Shown: one piece after another, positions 13,022 to 25,315 of the stretch
Numbering within the stretch: the stretch's first letter is position 1
Layout: the number at the start of each line of letters is the position of its first letter
Assembly: GCA_007258455.2 (NCBI GenBank)
Contig: VDFB02373365.1
Span: 224,281,201-224,345,200 of the forward strand
DNA: 64,000 nucleotides
Reading direction: 5' to 3'
Source: Sequoia sempervirens
Taxonomy: Eukaryota > Streptophyta > Pinopsida > Cupressales > Cupressaceae
The notes under the pieces: generated by a model
The model's database searches: none
What the model was told of the DNA's origin: nothing
Seen by the model: only the letters and a program-made list of their open reading frames with translations
Program-made: the position numbers and the translations under genes

Positions 13022-14440
13022 GTTATGTCCACCAAAAAGATATTTTAGTTGGTTGATAATGAAACCATGTACTCTTCTTTTACTATCTCATCTTGATTGG
13101 TTCATTCATAATAGACTAAATTGACATTAATTCATATGGAGACTGGAGCTTTCATGTAAATGACTGATATATTTAACAATGTACTGACTGTTTATAAACA
13201 TAATCAACAGATTTAAAACCATATAGTAAATTTAAAGTCATAGATATCATGCCCATGGAAATGACATTTTAGTTGGTTGATAATGAAATCATATACTCTT
13301 TTCTTGATATTTCATTGTGATGATGGATTATGGAGTATGATTCAAAATATTGATGAAAAAAAAAATTACATAATCAAACTCATAATCATATAAAACTAGT
13401 CAACCTTAATGACAGATATTGAAATTATATACTAACTTTAAAACTACAGATATAATGTCCACCGAAAAGATATTTTAGTTGGTTGATAATGAAATCATGT
13501 ACTCTTCTAAATTGACATTAATTTATATGGGTACCCGATCTTTCATGTAAACAACTGATACATTTAACACAATGTACTAACTGTTTATAAACAGTCTTAA
13601 TCAATAGATTTTGAAATCGTGTAGTAAATATAAAGTCATAGATATCATGTCCACGGAAATGACATTTTAGCTGGTTGATAATGAAATTTCATATACTCTT
13701 CTCTTGTTATTTCATCTCAATGATGGATTATGGGGTATGATCTGAAATAGTGATGAAGAAAAATTTTTACATAATCAAACTCAGAAATATATGAAACTAA
13801 TCAGCCTTAATTGACAGATAATGAAATCATGTACTAACTTTAAAACTACAGATATCATGTGCATTGAAAAGACATTTTAGTTGGTTGATAATGAAATCAT
13901 GTACTCTTCTCTTACTATCTCATCTTGATTGGTTCATTCATAATAGATTAAATTGACAGGGACCCGAGCTTTCATGTAAACAACTGATACATTTAACAAA
14001 ATGTTCTGACTGTTTATAAACAGCCTTAATCAACAGATTTTGAAATTGTATATTAAATTTAAAGTCATTAATATCATGCCCACAGAAATAGCATTTTACT
14101 TGGTTGAAAATGAAATCATATGCTCTTTTCTTGTCATTTCATCCCGATGATGGATTATGGGATATAATCTAAAATATGATGAAGAAAAAAATTTGCATAA
14201 TCAAACTCAAAAATATATGAAACTAATGAGCCTTAATTGACAGATATTGAAATCATGTACCAAATTTAAAACCACAGATTTTATGTTGATAATGAAATCA
14301 TGTACTCTTCTCTTACTATCTCATCTTAATAATAAATTATAAAATATGATCTTAAAGATTAATTAAAATATATATAATCAAATCCAATACAATAAGAAAC
14401 CAATCATGTACTAAATTAAAGCCATGAAAATGACACACCA

Positions 14441-15120
14441 GAAATCATTGTTTGTGTGAATACTGCCAACTTTCACGCTGGCTGCATTTGATGCTCTGAG
14501 ATAGTGGGTTTGTAGCACTGTATATGATAATGTGGCGGGGTGGATGATGTCATGAACTCTGGCCCACTTTTGCCAGAATCGAGCTCTCATGCAGCTCAGT
14601 CTAACTTACTTAAAACTAGTGCTCAATTAATGCCTAATTTATTAACGTTAATGAACCAGTGGAATGGGAGACAAGAAGACTAATTAAAAGCTTTAGATTT
14701 CATCCACAAACAGAAACTGACAATATCCGTTTGACAAGGAAGTCTGCGAGTTGAGGGGAATCATGGGAGTACTGAGATTCTCCAGCAGAAGCAGTTGTGA
14801 ACTGGAAAGGAAAAAAGGTCATCATCTACTGGATATAATTTGAGTACAATGCATGATAAAACAATAATCAAGGAGAAATGAGAAACATTACTTATTAAGA
14901 GAAAAGTGAGCGTTCCAAGATTCCAGGCTAGTTAATTGTTATATTAAATAATGGAAAGACAAACAATAGAGATTGAGTTGAGTTCAACTACAAGATATGA
15001 CAATAATAAGGAAAAAAATTATATCATGCACCTTCAATAATATCAAGAAAATATGATAAAGAAGCTTCTCCTACCTGCACAAGATATGACAATAATGACC
15101 AAAATAATAGGAAACCAAAA
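14441..15120. other. conserved mixed-composition segment of the composite repeat
   Basis: This segment is less AT-rich than its surroundings and well conserved, inverted, at 37,560-38,240. Recognisable blocks include GTGGCGGGGTGGATGATGTC and GGGAATCATGGGAGTACTGA. It could be promoter or 5'-UTR sequence captured from a gene, but no coding motif was recognised. Confidence 0.35.
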
Positions 15121-15689
15121 CTTTAAATGTGTCAGTAGAGGACAGTCACCTTTTGCCTCTGGTAAGGAGAATTTGGTTGCAGCATAAGCACTTTAAGCCT
15201 GTCGAGTGGAATCCAACACTCTTTTCCACTCATTTTAAATTCGAGTCTCAATAAAACTTGAAATGGCATGGGCAATGATAGTGGGAATATTTTTAAAATA
15301 AAACCTGAAATTTTCAGGCCAGTTTATTTCTCCTATTTGTTTCATATGCATTTTTAAAGCAATATTTTATTCATCTATTTAGTACTGTAGAGGAGAGAAG
15401 TGTGTTTCTTTACACATTTTTTCATCCATTTTATGTTATTTTGTGTCAATGATGTTAATGCTATATTGGTTTTTTTCATATTTATTGACTTCAAATTTGA
15501 ATTCAGCAATTCTTTTATGTCAAAAGATGTTTTTTTTAATATTATTATTTTAGACTAGATCATTTATTTGATTTTTTTAACGATAATCTAAGTCTTGTCC
15601 CTCTATTTTCAAATCCAGATTTAAATATACATCATGGTCCAAATCTCCTAGAAAATGGTTTCAATTTAAAGGTATTATGGTAGTTCATT

Positions 15690-15990
15690 TAAAACTCAAG
15701 ATTGCAAACAATGAAGCCAAAGCTTAGACACTTTTATTGTGTCTTTGAGTTTGCAAACAATATAGGGTTAACAAGGTTTAGATTGAAGGGAATTGATGGT
15801 AATTATAAATGCATAGAGGAATAAAGGAACATCATATTGAAAAATTGTAAACATCTTCTAATTTGTTTGGCTCATTCTTGATTCATTAGCAAACTTCACT
15901 ATTCAATATATCAACAACAAAGCTAACAGAGAAGTAGATTTCCTAGCTCTCTTGACAATAATTTGAATTGCATTACAAGCACTCAGGTTC
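15690..15990 (+). pseudogene. RNase H-like (RVT_3-type) remnant, copy 1
   Basis: Plus-strand frames give NNEAKA.TLLLCLEFANNIGL, RFRLKGIDGN and, further on, LAHS and a decayed VADFLA-like block followed by LDNNLNCI. The order resembles the plant RNase H-like domain (AEAKALLLGL...GDS...N..ADFLA) found in LINE-type elements and reverse-transcriptase-like proteins. The middle GDS acidic residue is not clean and there are several stops. The same remnant lies at 43,260-43,585 (direct) and, partly, at 36,822-37,000 (inverted). The assignment rests on motif order only. Confidence 0.45.
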
Positions 15991-17961
15991 ACACATGGGA
16001 TATAGTTGGAGATAAAATTTCACTCAAATCACAATTATAGAGATGTTATCAAAGCTAGGTTGATTTGAAAGTTATTATAGTTCCAAGCCATGCATGTCAT
16101 TTGAGTGCAAGAAAAGGTAATCATATATAGTTTTGATGGTCTTAATGAAATGAAAGACACTAGGAAATAATGGAGTTGAGATATGATTGAATAAGGATTA
16201 CAGACTCACTGATGAGCAAGCAAGTGTATGTTTTTTAGCATCTCATTCACCCCCATCCTCCTCCTAATATGGCTTCACACTATCTACAAATGGATACTAT
16301 TGTTTTAAGTTCAAACAACCAACAAATGATATTTTTTCAAAGGAATCTCAAATGCATGGGTCTCAAAAACAATTCATGGCAAAGGTGGGAGTAGTGATTT
16401 ATAAAATAATGTGTAGACACCTAAAATCATCCACATCCTAACCACACCTAATTTTATCCCCTTATATTATTAATTAAATAAGGCCAATTATTTAGTTGAC
16501 CTTCCAAATCAACTCTCCTAGTATTAATTAAAATATTTATTTATTTAATTCATCATTTATCCCCCTTCCCCCTATAGTGCACCCTTAATTAAATAAAATA
16601 ATAATTATTTAATTAAGTTCACCCTTCACATTCCTATCCTCCAAAAATTAAACAAATACAACTATTTATTTAACTCTCCCAAAAATCTCCCTCAATTAAT
16701 TAGTTGACTAATACCGATTAGTTAAATAATTGATCCACTTGTATAATTCAAAGCGTCCTTATCAAAATCGTCATGAACATGTGTCCTATCCATCCCACTT
16801 CTCCAAAAATCCTCTCACCAAATCTTTATCAATTCATTTCTTCAAGAAAATCCTCACCCTTCACATGTCTCAAAAAATGACTCTTTAGACTTCTAAAAAG
16901 TATTTTTATGATCCTCATCCTTTATCTCTTTGCAAGATAATATTTTGTATCCAAACCTTTTTAATCCTTGCACTCTTCAAGTGCATTAATCATAGGATTT
17001 TATTTTGAGGCTCTTCCTCTCTCCAATCCTCTCAATCATCCTCAACCATTGATCTCTCGAATCAATCTCAACCCTTGATCAATCATTCATTCAATCTACA
17101 AATAGACAATCTTGGAAGTCATTTTCACAATAAACCTCTTGAATGCAAATTCATGTTGTTAATTTGAAGAGTAACCACACACTATCTCTAAAAAAATATC
17201 CATTAGAGCACAACCACACATATTTTGTGTGTGGAACAAAGAGTTTTGGACGAGAGAATACTTGTTTTCTTTTAACTTTTATACAATTACTTTACTTAAT
17301 TAGAGGTGAAATTGGATGTAAAACAAGAATATTTTGTTGTTTGAATCCTTATTTTATGTTCAACATATTTATTGTTCACACTTTGTATGCCTAAATGGTA
17401 CCCACACCCTAATCTAACCATCTTTTGAGCTTTTGCGAAGTTTTTCATCATAACTTCTAGTTTGACATGTTTACCCTTGATTTGACATGTATGCTTTCAT
17501 AGCTTAATGTATCCACCACTAGAATAGTGTATTCTCTTATGTGCTAAGAAACCTTCCCTCCAACATCTCTAATTCTATTTTCTCATTTTTGAGGATTTTG
17601 ACAAGTTTTGGGCTTATTTTGTAAGGTTTTTTATTCTTAATCTATTTATTATGCTTCCCTAATTATTTTCTTCTAAATTTGAGCCTATCTTATAGGGTTA
17701 TTTTTGGTTTTCAGCCTAAAACATAAATTAATGCATCTATTGAACACAATTCAATTTTTCTACATCTCTAGAGTGACTTTTTTCTATGAATAAACACAAA
17801 TCAACATGTTCACTTTTATAAATTTTAATTCATCTAGACTTCTAGAATGATTTCTTTATTGTAAGGAAACACAAATTAACATATATGCCTTAACAAGTCA
17901 ATGCATCCACCTCTAAAGTGGTGTATCCACTATGAGGAAAGATGAATCAACATGTCCACTA
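15991..17961 (+). repeat. downstream half of the RNase H repeat
   Basis: From about 16,890 to 17,960 this matches 56,450-57,470 directly (ACTTCTAAAAAGTATTTTTA, AATCTCAACCCTTGATCAAT, TTTTGAGCTTTTGCGAAG-like blocks). The interval ~16,035-16,890 is absent from the second copy. A possible LTR-like start, TGTAGACACCTAAAATCATC, lies near 16,411 inside that unshared interval. No coding region was recognised. Confidence 0.55.
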
Positions 17962-18900
17962 GGTAAGTACAAAAATATGGGGGACCAAAAAGGGGTCTTA
18001 AGTGGCCAATTTTTTTCTAAAATTAGGAAAGATTGACCTTCAATGAGAAATTAAAGATAATTACAATTAAAATTTGAATATGCAACAAAAAAAGACTCAT
18101 AGTGCTCTGAATATACATTCAAAACTAGTATTTTTTTAAATGGTAGAGATTAAGGGTTTCAAAAAAGGGGCCCGCACAAAGTGGTCTTATTTTTTTCAAA
18201 AAAACATAACATGTAACATCTAGTGCAGACCCCCTAAAATGTTAACTTTTTTGAGTATTTCAAAAACAACTTTACTGATAAATTTGCTAACATAATGAAG
18301 TTTATGCCCAATTTTTCGATTGAATTTTAATGAATATATAATTTTTTACTAATTTTCAAAGTGGACACATTCTAAAAAATAGAAAATTGAGTGTGCTCCC
18401 CCCTAAAAAAAAGGAAAATTTATCAAAATCACTTTTTTTGAATATGTGTAGAATGGAGTATAGTTTCTAAAAAATTAATTTATTTGAAATTTTGATGAAT
18501 GGTTAACAATAGAGTAAGAAATGCCACACAATAGTTTTTGATAAAAAAAACATATACAATAACAAAATAAATTAAAGATGAAAACTTTAACATACTCAAA
18601 GCATGAAAAAAAATACATGGTTAGATAGCTAAGAGAAAGATTAACATTATCGTTGTATTTTTTGAATTGACATTAAAAAACATGCAAACCTGATTGGGAG
18701 CACACTCGAGATTATGTCAATTTTACTACTATTTTCAAAAACAAGTCTTTGGACATTAAAAAGTCACTCCAACCCTCTGGGTTGGAAGCCCAAAGAAAAA
18801 TCAAGCCAAAGGCCTGTAAATTTCTAAAGAAAAATATAATGCAAGCACATTATAACATGCTTATGTTATTTTTTGTTGTGAATATTTATCTCCCTCACAT
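17962..18900 (+). mobile_element. left end of TIR transposon family, truncated copy
   Basis: Begins GGTAAGTACAAAAATATGGG and continues GACCAAAAAGGGGTCTTAAG. This is the same terminus as at 20,059 and close to those at 46,856 and (inverted) 53,234. The following ~900 bases stay alignable with 20,059-21,000 (CAAAGTGGACACATTCTAA, CAAGTCTTTGGACATTA, and ATTATAACATGCTTATGTTA with 16-bp phasing near 18,850). No matching right end was found that could belong to it alone. Confidence 0.65.
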
Positions 18901-18938
18901 TCTCTCTCCCACTCTCTATTGGTCCTTCCCTCTCCCCA

Positions 18939-18940
<2 letters not shown>

Positions 18941-18990
<50 letters not shown>

Positions 18991-19090
18991 CCCCCCTTCT
19001 TTAGGTCTCTCCCTCTATACCTCTCCCTCCCTCCTTACCCCTCTCTCTTTGTTCTTCTCTCCCTATCTCTTCTATCTCTCTCCCCTCTTT
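18941..19090. repeat. (CT)n microsatellite and CT-rich tract
   Basis: About 48 bases of uninterrupted CT at 18,941-18,988, followed by a C run and imperfect CT-rich sequence up to the telomere-like array. The open frame through it is a repeat artefact. Confidence 0.9.
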
Positions 19091-19099
19091 AGGTTGTTA

Positions 19100-19545
19100 C
19101 CCCATTATTTTTCAATTAAGGGTATCGATTTTAAGGTTTGGGGCATAAGGTTTAGGATTGTGGGTATAGAGGTTAGGGTTGAGTATATAGATTTTTAGGT
19201 TGAGGGTATAAGGTTTAGGGTTGAGGGAGTGTAGAGTTGAGGGCTTAGTGTATATGTTTTAGGGACTAGGGTTGAGGGATAATATTTTAAAGGCTTTAGG
19301 GTATAGGGTTGGGTGTATAGGGTATAGGGTATACCTGGTATAGGGTTTAGGGTATTGGGTATTGGGTATTGGGTATTGGGTCGAGGGTGTAGGGTGTAGG
19401 GTTTATGGTGGAGGGTATAAGGTATAGGGTTGAGAGTATAGGGTTTACGGTTGAGGGTATAGAGTTTATGGTTAAGGTTTTAGTGTATACGCTTTACGGC
19501 CTAGGGTTGAGGGATGGCGTTTAGGTTTGAGGGTGTAAGAATTTA
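19100..19545 (+). repeat. degenerate telomere-like array 1
   Basis: Runs of GGGTTTAGG, GGGTATAGGGTT and GGGTTGAGG with 6-8-base spacing; four GGGTATT units near 19,350-19,380. The G-rich strand is plus. It follows a CT tract and lies inside TIR-family sequence. Confidence 0.75.
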
Positions 19546-20058
19546 AAATTATAAAAATAAGAAATTAAAAGAACTTGAAAACATAAATAAAGAAATCAAA
19601 TTAAAATATATTTTCTTAGTTTATTGATCCCATAGTAAACCTCAAAATAAATGTTGTTTTTTCTTTGGATGTGGATGCTAAGTCTCGATAGCATAAGACT
19701 TGACTTGAATGATGATTGAATGATTTTGACTGATGATACATTTCAATAGAGTTAATTTGCATAAGATGTGAGATATGAAAATGGTGAAGAAAAGACAATA
19801 TTTATAGACTTTTTGAGGAAAAATCAAATGGAAGATGGGGATAACAATAAAGAATTTAGATAACTGAATTGATTGAGGTGTTGACTCAACAAAGAAAGGG
19901 AAAATTTCCATTTTGAAGTGATGAAGAGATAATATTGAATTATCTAATTAAAATGGTGGATAATTCTATAAACATAGTTTACATTTGAAGACTAAGTTGT
20001 CTAGTGGATGAAGAAGAAGATTATAAAATGAAGTGGACTTAACTAAGGAGTGAAGATT
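19546..20058. other. AT-rich spacer, nothing recognised
   Basis: No coding or repeat signal was identified. It lies between the first telomere-like array and the second TIR-family end. Confidence 0.3.
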
Positions 20059-20529
20059 GGGTAAGTGCAAAAAGATGGGAGGCCAAAAGGGGGGCTTAAG
20101 TAGCTACTTTTTTTTTCTTCTGAAATCAGGAAATACTGACCTTGGACGTGAAATTGAGGATAGTTACACTCAAAATTTTGAGATGCAACAAAAAAAAGGA
20201 TCATAGTGCTTTGAATCTACTTTCTAAACTATTTTTTTTTTTGAAAATGGTAGAGATTAAGGGGTTCAAAAGAGGGAGCCACAAAAATTGGTGTTGTTTT
20301 TGTCAAAAAAACATAACATAGCAACTTTTGTGGCTCCCTCAAAAGGTTAACTTTTTTTTAGTATTTTGAAAATTGCTTCAGTGAGAAATTAGCTAATAGT
20401 ATGTAGTTTGTGCCTACTTTTTCTGATAATTTTTTAATGAATATTTGATTTTTTACTAATTTTCAAAGTGGACACTTCCTAAAAAATAAAATCTTGGTCG
20501 TGCTACCCCTATAAATTTTGAAAACTAAT

Positions 20530-21535
20530 TGAAAATCATTTTTTTAATATGTGTAAAATGGAGTCTAGTTTCTAAAAATGTAATTTATTTGAAATTTTGA
20601 TGAACGATTAATTTATAACGAAAAAACACCAAACACTGGTTTTTGCCAAAAAATAGACACACGAACAAAATAAATTATAGAACAATGGCTTAAAATTGTT
20701 AAAAAGTGAAAAAATTACATTAGATAGCTAAGACAGAGCCTAACATGTTACCTAGGTGTTTGATTTGTTCTACCTTGAAACACATGAAAACTTGATGCTT
20801 AGCACGATCATGATTATGTGAAATATTGTAGAATTTACAAAAACACGTCTTTGGATGTTAGGAAGGCACTCCAAGCCTTTGGGTTAGTATTCCAAAGAAA
20901 ATACCAAGCACAAAGCTTGGGGATTCCCAAGCAAGAAATTATGTGAGCGTGTTATAACACACTCACGTTATAATGTGCTCATGTTATAACACGCTCACGT
21001 TATGCCTTGCTTTGTGTTAAATGTTGTTCTATTGAAAATCATTTTTTTTAATATGTGTAAAATGGAGTCTAGTTTCTAAAAATGTAATTTGTTTGAAATT
21101 TTGATGAACGATTAATTTATAACGAAAAAAACACCAAACACTGGTTTTTTCCAAAAAATAGACACACGGACAAAAGAAAGTATAGATCAATGGCTTAACA
21201 TTGTTAAAATGTGAAAAAATTATGTTAGATAGCTAAGAGAGAGCCTAACATTACCCAGGTGTTTGATTTGTTTGACCTTGAAAAACGTGAAAACCTAATG
21301 CTTAGCACGATCATGATTATGTGAAATATCATATATTTTGCAAAAACATGTCTTTGGACATTGGGAAGGCACTCCAAGCCTTTGGGTTGGTATTCCAAAG
21401 AAAATACCAATCCCAAGGCTTGGGGATTCCCAAAGCAAGAAATATGCGAGCGTGTCATAACACACTCACGTTATAACATGCTCGCGTTATAACACACTCA
21501 CATTATGCCTTGCTTTGTGTTAAATGCTAGTCTAT
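20530..21535 (+). repeat. ~500-bp direct tandem duplication
   Basis: Two adjacent copies, about 20,530-21,030 and 21,032-21,535. Both contain ATGTGTAAAATGGAGTCTAG, CACCAAACACTGGTTTTT, CCAAAGAAAATACCAA and end GCCTTGCTTTGTGTTAAATG. They differ at only a minority of positions by eye, so the duplication is fairly young relative to the rest of the element. Confidence 0.85.
20952..21510. repeat. 16-bp phased GTTATAAC repeats, left side
   Basis: TTATAA(C/T)-like cores occur at 20,952, 20,968, 20,984 and 21,000, and again at 21,455, 21,471, 21,487 and 21,503, exactly 16 bases apart. The spacers alternate between ACACTCAC-like and GTGCTCAT-like sequence, the reverse complement of the spacers at 25.3-25.5 kb. 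Confidence 0.8.
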
Positions 21536-21539
21536 TGAA

Positions 21540-21682
21540 TGCATGTATATATATTTGTATGTTTGTATTTATGTATGCTTGTATGTCATGTATGTATATA
21601 TGTATGCATGCATGCATGCTTGTACATGTATGTATGTACGCCTATATGTATGTATGTATGCATGTATGTATACATGTCTGCT

Positions 21683-21735
<53 letters not shown>

Positions 21736-21830
21736 GATTGTATGTATGTATGCTTGTATGTATGTAAGTATGTATGCATGCATGCATGTATGTATGTATG
21801 TATGCTTATATGTATGTATGTATTTCTTTA
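21540..21830. repeat. (TATG)n tetranucleotide array
   Basis: Long runs of TATG with variants CATG, CTTG and TATA. All frames on both strands stay open through it, so the apparent Met/Tyr/Cys-rich ORFs are artefacts of the repeat. Confidence 0.9.
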
Positions 21831-21847
21831 GAGGGAGGAATAATTTT

Positions 21848-22470
21848 GAGAGAGAGAGAGAGTTTTCTAGGTAGGGTGGGAGGGAGAGAGGGAGGGAGAG
21901 ACCTGAGAGAGAGAGAGGCAGAGAGGTAGTGAGAGAGAGACCTAAGAGAGTGAGAGGGGGTGGAAGGGAGAGAATGGGTTGGAGTGAGCGGGACTTAGCT
22001 AGGTAGGGTGGGAGGGATAGAGGGAGGGAGAGAGAGATAGAGAGAGGGGGTGGGAGAGAGAGAGACCTAAGAGAGATGGGAGAGACAAAGAGAGGGGGGG
22101 GAGATAGAGAGGGAGAGAAAGAGAGAGTTATGTAGGTATGGTTCTAGAGGGAGAGACTTGAGAGTGACGGGGGATGAGAAGGGTTGGAGACAGAGGCTGA
22201 CCTAAGAGAGAGGGGCTTATCTAGGTAGGGTGGGAGGGATATAGAGAGGAGAGAGAGAGAGGTTACTGGGTGAGGTGCTGAGAGACCTGAGGTAGGAGAG
22301 AGGTGCAAGAGAGGAGTGGGAGAGAGAGGAGTGATCAGAGGAGTGGAAGGAGATAGAGGGGAGTGAGGAAGTCAAGTAGGGATTGATTGAGAGAGAGTCT
22401 GAAGAAGGAGGTAGATGAGACAATTAGAGAGGTAGGAGAGGAGAGGGGGTGAGAGATGGATGTGAGAGAG
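21848..22470. repeat. GA-rich array 1
   Basis: Purine-rich GAGAGA / GGGAGGGAGA sequence with short interruptions such as GACCTAAGAGAGA and CTAGGTAGGGTGGGAGGGA, the latter repeated near 21,870, 21,998 and 22,221. Confidence 0.85.
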
Positions 22471-24460
22471 AGGGATAGGAGTTGAGGGGTATAGGGTTGA
22501 GATTAGGGTTGAGGTTCCATGTATAGGGTAGGGTTTGGCCTTGAGGTTGAGGTTGAGGTTTAAGCATTTAAGGGTTGAGGGTTAAGGGTTGAGGTTTAAA
22601 GGGTTTGGGGATGAGGATGAGGTTTAGGGTTTAAAGGTTTATAGTTGAGGATTGAGGATGTAAATTATATGGATTTGAGTTATGTAGGGATCAATGTATA
22701 GGGGTAGATGGTTGAGAATTAGACGGGATTTAATGTATATTCTAGAGGTAGAGGTTGAGGTTTTAGGGTTTTAGGGTTAAATGGATTAGGGTTTAGGGTT
22801 TAGGGTTGAGGATTAGGGTTTAAGGGTTGAGGTTGAGGATTAAGTTTGAAATTGAGGTTTATGGATTGCAGGGTTGAGGGATTAGGGTTGAGGATTAAGG
22901 GTTGAGGATTAAGGTTGAGGTTTATAGTTTAAGGGTTGAGATTAGGATTGAGGATTATTAAGGGTTTAGGGTTGAGGGTTTAGGGTAGAGTGTTTAAGGG
23001 TTGAGGGTATATGGTTGAGGGATTAGGGTAGAGGGTAGAGGGTAGAGGGTTTAAGGGTTTAGGGTTCAAGGGTTGAGGGTTGAGGGTTTAGGGTTGAGTG
23101 TTTAAATTTTTAAGGGTTGAGAGTACAGGGTTGAGGGATTAGGGTAGAGAGGGATGGATGGATGGAGGGAGAGATGGAGAGAGAAGTGAGATAGAGACAA
23201 GGAGACAAGAGGAGGGAAGGATAGAGAGATGAGGGTTGAGGATCCAATGTATAGGGTAGAGGTTTGAGAATTGAGGGTATAGGGTATTGGGTTAAGGGTA
23301 TAGGGTTGATGGATTAGGGTTGAAGGTAGAGGGTATTGTGCTGAGGGTAGAGGGTAGAGAGTTTATGGGTTTAGGGTTGATGGTAGAGGGTTTAGGGTAT
23401 AGGTTTGAGGGTATATGGTTGAGGGATTAGGGTTGAGGGTCCAATGTATAGGGTAGATGGTATAAGGGTTGAGGGTTTAGGGTTTAAGGGTTGAGGGTTG
23501 AGAATTGAGGGTTGAGGTTTTAATGTATAGGATAGGGGGTTTAAGGGTTGAGGGATTAGGTTTGAGTGATTAAGGGTTGAGGGTTGACGGATTAGGGTAG
23601 AGAGTTTAGGTTTTAGGGTTTTAAGGGTTGAGGGTATAGGGTTGAGGGATTAGGGTTGAGGGTTGAGGTTGAGGTTGAGGTAGAGGATAAAGGTTTAAGG
23701 TTGAGGTTGAGGTTTAGGTTTTAGTGTGGGGTTTAAGGTTTAGATGTATAGAGGTTGAGGGTATAGGGTTGAGGATTAGGTTTGAGGGGTACAATGTATA
23801 GGGTAGAGGTATAGAGTTGAGGTTTAAGGTTTTAAGGTTGAGGTTGAGAGGTTGATGGATTAGGGTTGAGGTTTAAGGTTTTAAGTTGAGGTTTGAGTTA
23901 GGGTTGAGGGAGTAAGGGTTTAGGGATTATAGGTTGATGGTTTAGGGTAGAGGGTTTAAAGGTTTAAGGGTTGAGAACTTAGGTTTGAGGATTAGGGTTT
24001 AGGGTTTAGGGTTGGGAGTTTAAGGGTTTAAGGGTTGGGGGCTTAGGTTTGATGGATTAGGGTTGAGGGTTTAGGGTATTGGGTAGAGGGTAGAGGGTTA
24101 AGGGTTGAGAATATAAGGGTTTAAGAGTTGAGGGTATAGGATTGAGGGATTAGGGTGGAGAGTTTAAAGGTCTAGGGAGGGAGAGAGACGTGAGATAGAT
24201 AGATAGGGGTTAAGGACTTATAGGGTTGAGGATTAGGGTTGAGGGGTTAAGGGTTGAGGATTTAAGGGTTTAAGATTTTAGGGATGAGGTTTATGATTTA
24301 AGGGTTTAGGATTGAGGGATTAGGGTTGAGGGTTGAGGGTATAGGGTTGAGTATATAGGTTTTAGGGTATATGGTTGAGGATCTAATGTATAGGGCTTAG
24401 GGATTAGGGTTTAATGTTTGAGGGTTGAGGGATTAGTATTGAGGGATTAAGGGTTGACAA
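22470..24460 (+). repeat. degenerate telomere-like array 2 (~2 kb)
   Basis: Dense GGGTTGAGG, GGGTTTAGG, GGGTTTAAGGGTTGAGG and GGGTATAGGGTTGAGG units. The commonest unit is TTGAGGG, with TTTAGGG and TTTAAGGG as variants. The G-rich strand is plus throughout. A short GA tract interrupts it near 23,140-23,230. No perfect run of the plant telomere unit TTTAGGG longer than about three copies was seen. Confidence 0.8.
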
Positions 24461-24561
24461 TGGGAGAGAGATAGAGGGAGAGTGAGTGAGAGAAAGAGAG
24501 GGTGGAAGGGAGAGAGATAGAGGGAGTGAGAGAGAGAGAGGGAGTGGGAGAGAGATAGAGG

Positions 24562-24600
<39 letters not shown>

Positions 24601-25043
24601 TGAGAGGATGGGGAGGAGAGGTTGAGAGAGACCTAAGAGGGAGAGGGTAGGAGGAAGAGACTTGAGAGAGAGAGACCTAGAGGGAGTGAGAGAGAGATAT
24701 AAAATGGTAAGGAGAGAGCGGAGGATTGAGAGAGAGAGAAGGGAGGGAGACTTGAGGCTAAGAGAGGGAGGTGGGTGGGAGGGAGACTTGAAGGTGGGAG
24801 GGACCTAAGAGAGGGAGAGATGGGGAGTAAGAGGGTGGGAGAGAGATAGAGGGTGGTGAGAGGAGAGAGAGTGAGAGGGTCGGGAGGAGAGACCTAAGAG
24901 AGAGGGAGAGAGTGGGAGATGGGAGTGAGATAGAGTGGGAGAGATGGGTGCTCGTGAGAGAGGGGCCGAGGAGAGGAGAGGGAGGTGGGAGGAATGCTTG
25001 AGGAGAGAGACCTAGAGGAGGCATGGGAGGGAGGGAGGGAGAG

Positions 25044-25075
<32 letters not shown>
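24460..25075. repeat. GA-rich array 2 with short GT run
   Basis: GAGAGA tracts, a (GT)n run near 24,563-24,576 passing directly into (GA)n, and GGTGGGAGGGAGACTTGA-like interspersed units. Confidence 0.85.
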
Positions 25076-25077
<2 letters not shown>

Positions 25078-25180
25078 GGGTTTAGGGTTTAAGGGTAGAT
25101 GTATCAAGGGTTTTGTAGTATAGGGTTGAGGATTAGGGTTTAAGGCATAGTGTCCAGGTTTGAGAGTTTAGGGATAAGTG
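25075..25180 (+). repeat. short telomere-like tail
   Basis: TTAGGGTTTAGGGTTTAAGGG and further decayed units after the GA tract. Confidence 0.6.
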
Positions 25181-25315
25181 AGAGACCTAGATGGCTAAGG
25201 GGGGATGGATGGCTAAGGATAGAGAGAGAAAAGAAACCTATAGAAAATCAACATTTTCATAACATGAGCATGTTTTGAAAAAGTTGAGATGTAGTTGTTT
25301 GTGTAGAAAGACAAC

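Larger units (their letters stand above)
11590..14440. repeat. tandem repeat, ~430-bp units
   Basis: The marker GATGATGGATTATGG recurs at 11,773, 12,211, 13,319, 13,719 and 14,146. Allowing for the 672-bp LTR insertion plus target duplication, the spacing is 400-438 bp. Each unit also carries TTGGTTGATAATGAAATCAT and CTTTAAAACTACAGATATCATG-like blocks. About six units, with internal half-unit similarity. Only about two units remain in the inverted copy (38,270-39,225). A lone half unit lies at about 8,010-8,060. Confidence 0.8.
8611..15850 (+). repeat. composite repeat, arm A of a long inverted pair
   Basis: This segment matches the reverse complement of 36,822-42,593 throughout: gypsy remnant, 284-bp LTR, downstream unique sequence, gene-like fragment, about 430-bp tandem units, and the TGTCAGTAGAGGACAGTCAC block. 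Because sequence beyond the LTR is shared as well, the two arms are copies of a larger unit and not two independent insertions of one gypsy element. Arm A is longer because it has more tandem units and a nested solo LTR. Confidence 0.8.

Noticed and set aside
18749..19198. 149-codon Ser/Leu-rich ORF
   Set aside because: Created by the CT microsatellite and flanking CT-rich sequence.
21505..21874. Overlapping Met/Tyr/Cys-rich ORFs on both strands
   Set aside because: All frames are open because of the TATG tetranucleotide array; no coding signal.
22217..25024. Ser/Pro/Leu-rich minus-strand ORFs in GA tracts
   Set aside because: Antisense translation of GA repeats; no domain and no splice or start context.
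22470..25180. True chromosome end (telomere)
   Set aside because: Units are degenerate and variable, flanked on both sides by unrelated sequence and bounded by transposon ends; interstitial.
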